Shown here: piece after piece, positions 1 to 6,203 of the stretch | Layout: each line of letters opens with the position of its first letter | Position numbering within the stretch: the stretch's first letter is position 1 | Source of the DNA: Flavobacteriaceae bacterium | GTDB lineage: Bacteria > Bacteroidota > Bacteroidia > Flavobacteriales > Flavobacteriaceae | Length of the DNA: 6,753 bases | Direction: 5' to 3' | NCBI GenBank assembly: GCA_016763715.1 | Contig: JAESTG010000201.1 | Location: 1-6,753 of the forward strand | Translations under genes and position numbers: made by a program | Notes under the pieces: generated by a model | What the model was told of the DNA's origin: nothing | Seen by the model: only the letters and a program-made list of their open reading frames with translations | Databases searched by the model: none

Positions 1-105
1 TCTAATTCCAAAAGAAGTTATAGTGGCTACAATGGCACTAAAGGAACTGGAAATACCGTAAATATTAATTCCGACTACGGCGGAGTAACTCTAAAACGAA
101 ACTAA
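1..105 (+). CDS. C-terminal end of a probable DUF4097-like beta-repeat protein (5' end outside window)
   Basis: An open frame runs from the first base to a TAA at 103-105 and gives 34 residues. The visible part is rich in Ser, Gly, Asn and Tyr and ends in alternating short hydrophobic/polar segments (NTVNINSDYGGVTLKRN). That resembles the last strand of the beta-repeat 'adhesin-like' DUF4097 proteins that often precede head-GIN genes in flavobacteria; this family link is inference from a short tail. The stop lies 18 nt before the next ATG, with no terminator between, so the two genes are probably co-transcribed. The start, signal peptide and true length cannot be seen. It could instead be another head-GIN-type protein. 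Confidence 0.7.
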   Translation, partial: SNSKRSYSGYNGTKGTGNTVNINSDYGGVTLKRN

Positions 106-123
106 TAATAATATACAATACAC

Positions 124-855
124 ATGAAAACTCTATTTAAATTTGCCATAGCAATCTCACTCTCTCTTTTAGGTATTTCTGAAAGCCATGCACAGTGGGG
201 TAACAAAAAAGTGGTTGGAAACGGAAATGTAACTACTAAAACTGTAAATACTAGAAACTATGATGCCATAAAGGTTGTAGGTTCTATGGATGTCCATCTT
301 GAAAAGGGAACGGAAGGAAGTATCACAGTAAGAACAGACGATAATCTGCATGAGTATATTGTGGTAGAAGTTAAAGACAATACTTTAGTTATTAAAACTA
401 AAAAACACACTTATGTAAAAACTAGAAAAGGAGTTCATATAACTGTTCCTTTTGAAGACATTTCTGAAGTCTCTTTGGTTGGGTCAGGTGATATAGATAC
501 TAAAAATACCATTAAGACAGATGTGTTTGAAGTTCGTGTTACTGGGTCAGGTGACATTGAACTTGCAGTTGAAGCCAATATGGTGGATGCAAGCGTTACT
601 GGTTCAGGAGATTTGGTTTTGTCGGGAACTACAAATTCCTTAGATGTAAGTGTAACTGGAAGCGGAGACTTTCAGGGATTTAATTTAGAATCTCAAAATA
701 CAGAAGCTCGTGTTTCTGGCTCTGGAGATTTAGAAGTAGTGGCTAAAAGAAGCCTAAAAGACAGAGTGAATGGTTCGGGTGATATTACATACTCAGGTAA
801 CCCAGAAAGGAGTGATACAAAAATATCAGGTTCTGGAGATATTTCTTCAAACTAG
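124..855 (+). CDS. Secreted head-GIN domain protein (DUF2807 family) with seven GSGD repeats
   Basis: The 243-residue protein begins with a classical signal peptide (residues 1-23, hydrophobic core about 5-17, probable cleavage SHA|QW), so it is exported, probably to the periplasm or cell surface. Residues 44-115 form the 'head' of the family, starting at the typical Y-D-A-I-K-V-x-G-S sequence and alternating charged beta-strands. From residue 120 the GSGD motif recurs at 120, 141, 160, 179, 199, 217 and 236, a spacing of 18-21 residues. This fits one turn each of a right-handed parallel beta-solenoid. The family (Pfam 'putative auto-transporter adhesin, head GIN') has no firmly assigned biochemical role, and adhesion is only suggested. 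No Shine-Dalgarno is present. The upstream gene ends 18 nt before, suggesting an operon. A hairpin terminator follows within 15 nt of the stop. Confidence 0.9.
   Translation: MKTLFKFAIAISLSLLGISESHAQWGNKKVVGNGNVTTKTVNTRNYDAIKVVGSMDVHLEKGTEGSITVRTDDNLHEYIVVEVKDNTLVIKTKKHTYVKTRKGVHITVPFEDISEVSLVGSGDIDTKNTIKTDVFEVRVTGSGDIELAVEANMVDASVTGSGDLVLSGTTNSLDVSVTGSGDFQGFNLESQNTEARVSGSGDLEVVAKRSLKDRVNGSGDITYSGNPERSDTKISGSGDISSN
481..840 (+). repeat. Seven GSGD-coding repeats inside the head-GIN gene
   Basis: Seven units of about 57 nt each encode [V/I]-x-G-S-G-D-[I/L/F]. The Gly-Ser-Gly-Asp codons differ between copies: ggg-tca-ggt-gat, ggt-tca-gga-gat, gga-agc-gga-gac, ggc-tct-gga-gat and ggt-tcg-ggt-gat all occur. 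The repeat is therefore conserved as protein, not as DNA. It is an old structural repeat and not a recent tandem duplication. Confidence 0.85.
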
Positions 856-867
856 GTTCAATACATA

Positions 868-907
868 ATAGAAAAAGCCGCTCCATAAATTGGGCGGCTT
901 TTTCTAT
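868..907. terminator. Bidirectional rho-independent terminator between convergent genes
   Basis: An inverted repeat pairs 868-883 with 892-907 (16 bp including one G-U pair) around an 8-nt loop. The GC core GCCGC/GCGGC is flanked by A5 on the left and T5 on the right, so the hairpin reads as a terminator on both strands. It sits 12 nt after the head-GIN stop and 25 nt after the stop of the minus-strand lipoprotein gene, as expected for a shared terminator. Confidence 0.88.
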
Positions 908-932
908 ATTATAATTTCTTCTTGCTTTCCTC

Positions 933-2366
933 CTAATACTGAATGATAAATTGACCGTTTGTTATGGTATATTGAGTCGAATCATTTCCAGCTGGATCAA
1001 TACCTGTAAAAGTAAATGTTGCCTCTATGATACCGCTACTTAATTCGTAGCTAGTAATAGTTAATATCCCAGGTTCAGATGCGAATAGAATAGAATTGCC
1101 AATATCTGGATTGTATAAACCAACTTTCTCATTTCCATCTAAAATTGTAGTTGTCATGTCATGTGGTCCCACTTCAATATCAATAGGAAAAGAAATGGTT
1201 AAACTCTGATTAGAGAAAGCATCAATTGTTGTTATTATAATTCTGGTAGTAGTCCCAAAAGGAGCTTGACCAACTTCAATACTCGTAGGTGCATATGAAG
1301 TTCCATCTATATCTGCCGAAAACGAATTATCGATATTACCTGAATCACTAATATAATCTATATTAAAACTACCTTCAGTTATGTCAAAGTCGGCAGTATC
1401 AATTGGAGGAACAACGTCCGAAGCTAAAAATGAAAAGGTGGCTGCAAGTTTTCCAGTAGATCCACCAAATTCAGTAAGTGTAATTGATCCAGTATCTGAG
1501 AATTCACCCGAAGTGTATGTTTGCCCCGATGGTGTTGTATAAATTGCAATCAGTTTTGTTCCGTCAGATATTGGATCTACAAAGTTAAAAGTACCTGTGC
1601 CTAATCCCTCTGGAATATCAATACGTATGATAGCTCCATCAATAGAAGTTGCTACCAATTTAATCATAGGTTCTCCAGCCACTGAAACTTGTTCAGCAGT
1701 AAAAGTTTCATCAAAGAAATCAAACCCATTTACTATGGCAAAGAATTCTGGATCAGGATCAACTCCTACTCCACCACCGCCTCCAGTAGTTGTATCTATA
1801 GTAAGAGGAATTGCATTAAAACTTCCTTCAGAAATTATAATGCTTTCAAAAACAGGGCTTCCATTGCCATCCAAAACGGGATTACCGTCAGCATCCAATT
1901 CAGCGCGTACACCAGTAATGGCGAACGTTCCTGAAATCGTTAAGTTATCAACGTCAAAAGTTATAATGTCTAATTGTCCTGAGCCACCAGCTACACCCAC
2001 GGTTAAGTATGGATTAAAGATAGATCCTGCAGGAAAATACCTGCCGCTATTAGAAGTATTATCTACTGTCGTAAGATTGAATGTTCCAACACCTGCGTTG
2101 CTATTTACTGCTATAAAAATAGATTCTCCATTCTGTTTAACTCCTGAGATTACAAGAGATCCAATATCTGGATTATACACGCTATTAGTGGCTTCAGCCA
2201 AGAAAGAAACCCCTGCGATATTAGCGACAAATTGTCCTTCACCAGCAGTAATATCTCCTCCGCCATCAATGACAAAATCACCCTCCAAAGGTTCATTATC
2301 ACATGCAGTAAAAGTGAACGCTAATAGAGCAAAAAGCATCCAATTAAGTAATTGTAACTTCTTCAT
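933..2366 (-). CDS. Three-module beta-rich lipoprotein, DUF6252-like
   Basis: The 477-residue protein starts with a lipoprotein signal peptide: a basic N-terminus, a hydrophobic core at about 5-19, and FTAC with the lipidated Cys at 22. Acidic residues follow (CDNEP), which in Bacteroidota may favour surface display. The mature part shows three related modules at about 45-188, 207-340 and 348-477. Each begins with an F-x-A-x-[I/V]-x-G strand, contains an I-x-I stretch, and closes with x-A/G-T-F-x-F followed some 20-35 residues later by I-x-x-G-x-F-x-I. The modules are joined by a Thr/Gly-rich linker (190-206, five Gly in a row) and a short Pro/Asp linker near 319-325. An acidic DADGN...DGNG loop in module 1 (158-169) could bind calcium. 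Resemblance to DUF6252 flavobacterial lipoproteins is from memory of the pattern; function is unknown. Candidate promoter at 2396-2426. Confidence 0.82.
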   Translation of the reverse strand: MKKLQLLNWMLFALLAFTFTACDNEPLEGDFVIDGGGDITAGEGQFVANIAGVSFLAEATNSVYNPDIGSLVISGVKQNGESIFIAVNSNAGVGTFNLTTVDNTSNSGRYFPAGSIFNPYLTVGVAGGSGQLDIITFDVDNLTISGTFAITGVRAELDADGNPVLDGNGSPVFESIIISEGSFNAIPLTIDTTTGGGGGVGVDPDPEFFAIVNGFDFFDETFTAEQVSVAGEPMIKLVATSIDGAIIRIDIPEGLGTGTFNFVDPISDGTKLIAIYTTPSGQTYTSGEFSDTGSITLTEFGGSTGKLAATFSFLASDVVPPIDTADFDITEGSFNIDYISDSGNIDNSFSADIDGTSYAPTSIEVGQAPFGTTTRIIITTIDAFSNQSLTISFPIDIEVGPHDMTTTILDGNEKVGLYNPDIGNSILFASEPGILTITSYELSSGIIEATFTFTGIDPAGNDSTQYTITNGQFIIQY

Positions 2367-2395
2367 AGATTAAGTAGACTGTTTGGTATACAACG

Positions 2396-2426
2396 CAAAC
2401 ATAAAGAAAAATTGCCTAATGTTCAA
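2396..2426 (-). promoter_or_regulatory. Bacteroidota-type promoter candidate for the three-module lipoprotein gene
   Basis: On the minus strand, TATGTTTG (2396-2403) matches the Bacteroidota -7 consensus TAnnTTTG exactly. TTG (2424-2426) lies 20 nt upstream, within the usual spacing for the -33 element. The -7 box is 29 nt from the ATG at 2366, giving a short leader. The -33 element lies inside the last codons of the transporter gene, so the lipoprotein can probably be transcribed independently of the upstream genes. Confidence 0.6.
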
Positions 2427-3738
2427 TATTTCTTGGCACTCGGAACAATAAAAATAATCCTATGGCAAAGAACAGTATAAAGAAAAGGATAGCATATCTA
2501 ATACTACCCGTGACTTGAGCAACATAACCATAGCTAAGCATCCCTATCACAATACCTATTTTTTCTGAAACATCGTAGAAACTAAAATATGAAGCTGTGT
2601 CTAATGCTCCTTCAGGTATATATTTGGAATATGTGGAACGTGATAAGGATTGAATCCCTCCCATCACAAGACCTACGGAGGCAGCAGTGACATAAAACTC
2701 CTCAGGCGTTGTAATGGTGTATGCATAGACACAAATAGCCATCCAAATAACATTTAAAACCATCAGTATTTGAATGTTGCCAAACTTGGCTGAAGCCCTT
2801 GAAGTTAAAAAGGCGCCTAACACGGCAACTAATTGAATTAATAATATACTAACAATGAGTCCCGTTGTGGAATCGGTGTCTCCCCAATCTAATTCTTCCA
2901 TACCGAAATATGTTGCCACGAGCATAATGGTTTGTACCGCCATACTATAAACAAAAAAGGCGCCAAGAAATCGTTTCAAAGGGAGATTATGTTTCATTTT
3001 GTCCCAAATCATCTTCAATTCCTTAAAACCATTCAGCAATAAACCTCTAGTAAATTTTTGCTTTTTGTTTCCCTTCGGAAGATGATAATAAGTATACTGA
3101 CTAAAAATAATCCACCAAACCCCAGTCAAAATAAAAGATAAACGAGTGGGCATTCCTTCATCCTTAAACCCAAAAGTTTCAAAGAAGAATATCATAACAA
3201 GACAAACGATTAGTAAAATTACGCTACCTATATATCCTAGTGAATATCCTTTGGCGCTAATTCTATCTTGTTGCTCTGGGAAAGCAATATCTGGTAAGTA
3301 TGAATTGTAAAAAACAAGGCTCGACCAAAAACCAATAAGAGCTAAAAAATAACAGAGCAATCCAAACCAAAGATGTTCCATGGAAAACCAATACAAGCCC
3401 ATGCATGAAAATGCCCCTAGATAGCAGAAAAATTTCATGAACACCTTCTTATTTCCTATATAATCTGCAATACCACTTAATAAGGGACTTAGAATAGATA
3501 CTACCAAAAATGCTGCGGCAGTTACATTGGCAATGAGTGTGTCATTATTAAAATTGTAACCTAAAAAGACGACTGTATCATTTATAATATTTCCGTCTGC
3601 GTCTTTTACTAAAGTTAAGGCCCCATAGAAGATAGGGAAGATTGCCGAAGCGATAACTAAACTATATACTGAATTAGCCCAGTCATAAAAAGCCCAAGCA
3701 TTGAGTAGTTTCTTACTTCCTTTTGGTAGATTTCCCAT
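2416..3738 (-). CDS. MFS transporter, UMF1 / Atg22-like family
   Basis: This is a 440-residue, very hydrophobic inner-membrane protein with about 12 membrane segments (roughly 22-42, 66-90, 101-119, 124-145, 165-187, 198-214, 254-276, 290-312, 322-341, 346-364, 391-409 and 412-434). Family marks are the N-terminal NAWAFYDWANSVYSLVI (13-29), an MFS motif-A-like D-Y-I-G-N-K-K after segment 2 (92-98), and G-G-I-Q-S-L-S-R-S-T-Y-S-K-Y-I-P (360-375), the signature of UMF1 transporters related to yeast vacuolar Atg22. The substrate is not known for the bacterial members; Atg22 exports amino acids from the vacuole, so amino-acid or small-metabolite efflux is only a guess. A basic cytoplasmic loop (221-252) separates the two six-helix halves. 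It lies 72 nt downstream of the M48 peptidase gene with no clear terminator or strong promoter between, so it may be read through from there. Confidence 0.88.
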   Translation of the reverse strand: MGNLPKGSKKLLNAWAFYDWANSVYSLVIASAIFPIFYGALTLVKDADGNIINDTVVFLGYNFNNDTLIANVTAAAFLVVSILSPLLSGIADYIGNKKVFMKFFCYLGAFSCMGLYWFSMEHLWFGLLCYFLALIGFWSSLVFYNSYLPDIAFPEQQDRISAKGYSLGYIGSVILLIVCLVMIFFFETFGFKDEGMPTRLSFILTGVWWIIFSQYTYYHLPKGNKKQKFTRGLLLNGFKELKMIWDKMKHNLPLKRFLGAFFVYSMAVQTIMLVATYFGMEELDWGDTDSTTGLIVSILLIQLVAVLGAFLTSRASAKFGNIQILMVLNVIWMAICVYAYTITTPEEFYVTAASVGLVMGGIQSLSRSTYSKYIPEGALDTASYFSFYDVSEKIGIVIGMLSYGYVAQVTGSIRYAILFFILFFAIGLFLLFRVPRNIEH

Positions 3739-3810
3739 AGCTACATAAAAAAGCGACTCCCCAAAGACAGGCTCAGGAATAGAGCAGCTATTAAGTTTAA
3801 GTTAGATGTT

Positions 3811-4632
3811 TTACTTTTTGAAATTAGTTACACCATATTTACGTGCCTCAATTTTGGCTTGTGGTGCCCATTCTGTAATATTTTTAATTCGAGTATCACT
3901 TGATGGATGTGTACTTAAAAACTCGGGTGGCGCTTGCCCTCCTGAATTAGCTTTCATACGCCTCCATAAGTCGGCTGCTTCAATAGGGTCGTATCCTGCA
4001 ATTGCCATTAAAGTTAAACCTATTCTATCTGCTTCACTTTCATGATTTCTACTAAAAGGCAACATTACTCCAACGGTACTTCCAATTCCATAAGCCTGAT
4101 TAAAAATTTGCTGTTTTTTAGGATCCTTACTTAAGGCTATATTTCCTGCTACAGCACCCAATGCTTGTAACTGCCCTGCGCTCATTCGTTGTTGTCCATG
4201 ATTGGCAAGTGCATGCGCAACTTCATGCCCCATAATTGCAGCTACGCCAGCTTCGCCATCAGCAATTGGTAATATTCCTGAGTAAAAAACAATTTTTCCT
4301 CCTGGCATACACCATGCATTTACTGTTGGGTCATCCACCAAATTGTATTCCCAAGCATAGTCCTTCAAATATCCTCCGTAACCATTAGCTGTTAGCCATC
4401 TTTCAGAAGCTACCGATATTTTTTGTCCTACTCTAGTAATCATATTGGCATCTTTGGTGCCTTTTATTATCTTATTTTCGGTTAAAAATTGATCGTATTG
4501 CTGAAAAGCCATGGGGAACAATTGCGAATTAGGTACCAACGCAAGAGTTTTCTTTCCTGTAAACGGGTTGGTGCTGCAACTTAGCACTATAGCTAACACA
4601 GCAACTAATGAGATGGTTTGTTTAATTTTCAT
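3811..4632 (-). CDS. M48-family zinc metallopeptidase, lipoprotein (BepA/LoiP/Oma1-like)
   Basis: The 273-residue protein has a lipoprotein signal peptide (lipobox VLSC, Cys 19), then N-P-F-T-G-K-K-T-L-A-L-V, the usual start of bacterial M48 lipoproteins. The catalytic zinc motif is H-E-V-A-H (136-140, inside GHEVAHALANH). The third ligand is expected to be Glu 198 of E-S-E-A-D (198-202). T-H-P-S-S-D-T-R-I (241-249) holds His 242, at the place of the regulatory 'His switch' of E. coli BepA (His 246 there). All key residues are present, so it should be active. Known relatives degrade misfolded outer-membrane proteins in the periplasm; the same role here is inferred. No acidic residues follow the Cys, which fits a periplasm-facing anchor. 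It is the first gene of the minus-strand block and is divergent from the collagen-stub operon. Confidence 0.93.
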   Translation of the reverse strand: MKIKQTISLVAVLAIVLSCSTNPFTGKKTLALVPNSQLFPMAFQQYDQFLTENKIIKGTKDANMITRVGQKISVASERWLTANGYGGYLKDYAWEYNLVDDPTVNAWCMPGGKIVFYSGILPIADGEAGVAAIMGHEVAHALANHGQQRMSAGQLQALGAVAGNIALSKDPKKQQIFNQAYGIGSTVGVMLPFSRNHESEADRIGLTLMAIAGYDPIEAADLWRRMKANSGGQAPPEFLSTHPSSDTRIKNITEWAPQAKIEARKYGVTNFKK

Positions 4633-4658
4633 TCTAATTTGTATTATATTTTAAGTTA

Positions 4659-4666
4659 TAAATATA
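4659..4666 (-). promoter_or_regulatory. Weak -7-like box ahead of the M48 gene
   Basis: On the minus strand TATATTTA matches TAnnTTTG at all but the last base and lies 26 nt upstream of the ATG. No TTG is found at the expected distance upstream, and the region is very AT-rich, so a chance match is quite possible. Confidence 0.25.
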
Positions 4667-4689
4667 GCCATATAATTTTATATGATGGC
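4667..4689. promoter_or_regulatory. Dyad (operator-like) element in the divergent intergenic region
   Basis: CATATAA (4669-4675) and TTATATG (4678-4684) form a perfect 7-bp inverted repeat with a 2-nt spacer. A second, offset pair GCCAT/ATGGC (4667-4671 and 4685-4689) borders it. It sits immediately upstream of the -7-like box of the M48 gene and about 100 nt before the divergent lipoprotein gene, where a regulator could act on either side. It is short and AT-rich, so function is uncertain. Confidence 0.3.
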
Positions 4690-4699
4690 ACGATGTAGC

Positions 4700-4728
4700 T
4701 TGTTGAAAATCGATAAAAATTTAATTTG
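4700..4728 (+). promoter_or_regulatory. Possible promoter of the collagen-stub/MsrB operon
   Basis: TTG (4700-4702) is followed after 18 nt by TTAATTTG (4721-4728), one mismatch from the Bacteroidota -7 consensus TAnnTTTG. The start codon is 60 nt further on, so the leader would be longer than for the other promoter candidates here. No better match is seen in the 156-bp divergent region. Confidence 0.35.
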
Positions 4729-4788
4729 AACGAAAACAAAACTGGAACGGATTTTGCTATCTACTTACCTATATCAAAAATCTGAATT

Positions 4789-5292
4789 ATGAAAAAAATA
4801 CTTTTATTACTAATAGCTAGCAGTTCCATACTATTTCCCTCTTGTGAAGGCGATCAAGGACCTCCAGGTGAGCCAGGAGTTAACATATTAGGACAAGTCT
4901 TTGAAGTAACAGTCAACTTTACCGAAAGTAACAATTATGAGCAACTAGTTACGATCCCTTCCAACGTTGAAGTTTTTGAAAGTGATGTTATTCTTGCATA
5001 TTGGTTAGAAGATGTCGTGCCAGATGGCAATGGTGGAACGCTTGATATCTGGAGTCCGCTACCGCAAACTATTTATATTGATGGAGAAGGATCATTTCAG
5101 TATACGTATAACCATTCGTTTGTAGATGTATTGCTCTTTTTACAGGGTGATATCGATTTGACCACGTTAGGAAACGGTTTTACCAACGACCAAGTGTTCC
5201 GAATAGCGGTGGTACCTTCTGAATTTGCAGATGCAAACTTAACGATGGATCAATTAATTAATTCTGGCGATTTCGAATTTATAGGAAATTAA
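4789..5292 (+). CDS. Short lipoprotein with a collagen-like Gly-X-Y stub
   Basis: The 167-residue protein has a lipoprotein signal peptide (M-K-K-I, hydrophobic core 4-16, lipobox FPSC, Cys 19). Right after the Cys come E-G-D-Q-G-P-P-G-E-P-G-V-N, that is four consecutive Gly-X-Y triplets starting at Gly 21. Residues 33-167 look like a single beta-rich domain with alternating hydrophobic strands, a conserved-looking W near 46-72 of the domain (Y-W-L-E-D, residue 71-75) and no cysteines. Lipoproteins with such collagen-like stubs are common in Bacteroidota, but I do not recognise a function. The stub is too short to form a stable collagen triple helix alone. Acidic residues just after the Cys may favour surface export. 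The gene ends 10 nt before the first msrB, so the three genes are almost certainly one operon. Start chosen because it gives the complete signal peptide. Confidence 0.85.
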   Translation: MKKILLLLIASSSILFPSCEGDQGPPGEPGVNILGQVFEVTVNFTESNNYEQLVTIPSNVEVFESDVILAYWLEDVVPDGNGGTLDIWSPLPQTIYIDGEGSFQYTYNHSFVDVLLFLQGDIDLTTLGNGFTNDQVFRIAVVPSEFADANLTMDQLINSGDFEFIGN

Positions 5293-5302
5293 ATCCACAA
5301 TA

Positions 5303-5779
5303 ATGAAACAATTAAGTCTTTTACTAGTATGCACATTATTATTAAGCTGTAATTCTAAAGCACAAGACAACAAGAAGGCAGAAGTATTTCCAATTAGTAA
5401 AGTTGAAGCTGAATGGAAAGCACAACTTACGGACATACAATTTTATGTGTTACGAGAGGCAGGGACGGAACGTGCATCTTCAAGTAGTTTAAATAAAAAT
5501 TACAATCAAGGTACATTTGTATGTGCAGCATGTGGTACTCCATTATTTAGTAGTAAAAACAAATTTGATAGTGGTACTGGTTGGCCTAGTTTTGACCAAG
5601 AAATAAAAGGGAATGTTTCTTTTAGTACTGACTATAATAATGGTTACGCACGTACGGAAGAACATTGCGCTACTTGTGGTGGTCACTTGGGACATGTTTT
5701 TAATGATGGACCAAAAGAGACTACAGGGAAACGTCATTGTATAAACGGTGCCGCCTTACAATTTATGCCGAAAAAATGA
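5303..5779 (+). CDS. msrB: Peptide-methionine (R)-S-oxide reductase MsrB, lipoprotein form
   Basis: This 158-residue enzyme reduces the R form of methionine sulfoxide in proteins. An N-terminal lipoprotein signal (lipobox LLSC, Cys 16, then N-S-K-A-Q) places it outside the cytoplasm, anchored in the envelope. The MsrB fold covers about 32-156. Structural zinc ligands are Cys 74/77 and Cys 122/125, G-W-P-S-F is at 93-97, G-G-H-L-G-H-V-F-N-D-G-P at 126-137, and the catalytic Cys 146 is in R-H-C-I-N-G-A-A-L. The usual resolving Cys before GWPSF is Thr 92 (S-G-T-G-W-P), and the mature protein has no other spare Cys. Some MsrBs have Ser/Thr here and recycle differently, for example by direct thioredoxin-like reduction. 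It sits 10 nt after the collagen-stub gene and overlaps the next msrB by 4 nt. Confidence 0.95.
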   Translation: MKQLSLLLVCTLLLSCNSKAQDNKKAEVFPISKVEAEWKAQLTDIQFYVLREAGTERASSSSLNKNYNQGTFVCAACGTPLFSSKNKFDSGTGWPSFDQEIKGNVSFSTDYNNGYARTEEHCATCGGHLGHVFNDGPKETTGKRHCINGAALQFMPKK

Positions 5780-6171
5780 GAAATTATCCAATACAGAAGA
5801 CTGAAGAAGAATGGCTTGCTGAGCTAGGTGAAGAACGCTACCATATTCTAAGAAAGAAAGGTACAGATCGCCCTTTTACTGGGAAATATAATCTTATGGC
5901 TGAAGATGGCACTTATAAATGTGGTGCCTGTTCTAATGTCCTATTTGTAAGCAATAGTAAATTTGATAGCGGATGTGGATGGCCTTCTTTTGACGAATCT
6001 ATTGAAGGGTCGGTGGAATATATAAAGGATACGACTCTTGGAATGGTTCGAACCGAAATTTTATGTGCAAAGTGTGGCAGTCATTTAGGTCACAAATTTA
6101 ACGATGGTCCTACAAAAACGGGACATCGCTACTGTGTAAACTCCTCATCGGTAGATTTTCTAAGTAAATAA
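5776..6171 (+). CDS. msrB: Peptide-methionine (R)-S-oxide reductase MsrB, cytoplasmic form
   Basis: From the ATG at 5776 the protein has 131 residues, the normal length for a single-domain MsrB, and has no signal peptide, so it should act in the cytoplasm. Zinc ligands are Cys 49/52 and Cys 97/100. S-G-C-G-W-P-S-F carries the resolving Cys 67, and R-Y-C-V-N-S-S-S-V-D-F carries the catalytic Cys 120, so the standard disulfide cycle with thioredoxin is possible. An in-frame ATG at 5737 would add 13 residues encoded over the catalytic motif of the upstream msrB. I prefer 5776 because it makes the ATGA start/stop overlap (translational coupling) and places the conserved T-E-E-E-W at residues 9-13, as in the family. 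It is the last gene of the operon, with the terminator 32 nt after its stop. Confidence 0.95.
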   Translation: MRNYPIQKTEEEWLAELGEERYHILRKKGTDRPFTGKYNLMAEDGTYKCGACSNVLFVSNSKFDSGCGWPSFDESIEGSVEYIKDTTLGMVRTEILCAKCGSHLGHKFNDGPTKTGHRYCVNSSSVDFLSK

Positions 6172-6203
6172 AGAATGAAACTAACCGTAGTTAATTACAC
6201 GTG

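Noticed and set aside
1597..2373. A 258-codon open frame on the plus strand, antisense to the three-module lipoprotein
   Set aside because: It is unusually long but lies fully opposite a gene with a clear signal peptide and repeated domain structure. Its Pro/Ser-rich composition is the mirror of the Gly/Asp-rich coding strand, and it shows no domain, signal peptide or promoter of its own.
3739..3810. Possible terminator or promoter between the M48 and transporter genes (AATAG/CTATT at 3778-3792; TGTCTTTG on the minus strand)
   Set aside because: The stem is only 5 bp without a T run, and the -7-like box has a mismatch at a key base and no -33 TTG at a suitable distance. Read-through from the M48 gene is the simpler reading.
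4849..4884. Collagen-like triplets taken as a true collagen domain
   Set aside because: Only four Gly-X-Y triplets are present, far too few for a stable triple helix. They are described as a stub.
5737..5775. Upstream in-frame ATG that would lengthen the second MsrB by 13 residues
   Set aside because: These codons overlap the catalytic motif of the first MsrB, the extra residues resemble nothing in the family, and the ATG at 5776 gives the standard length and an ATGA overlap.
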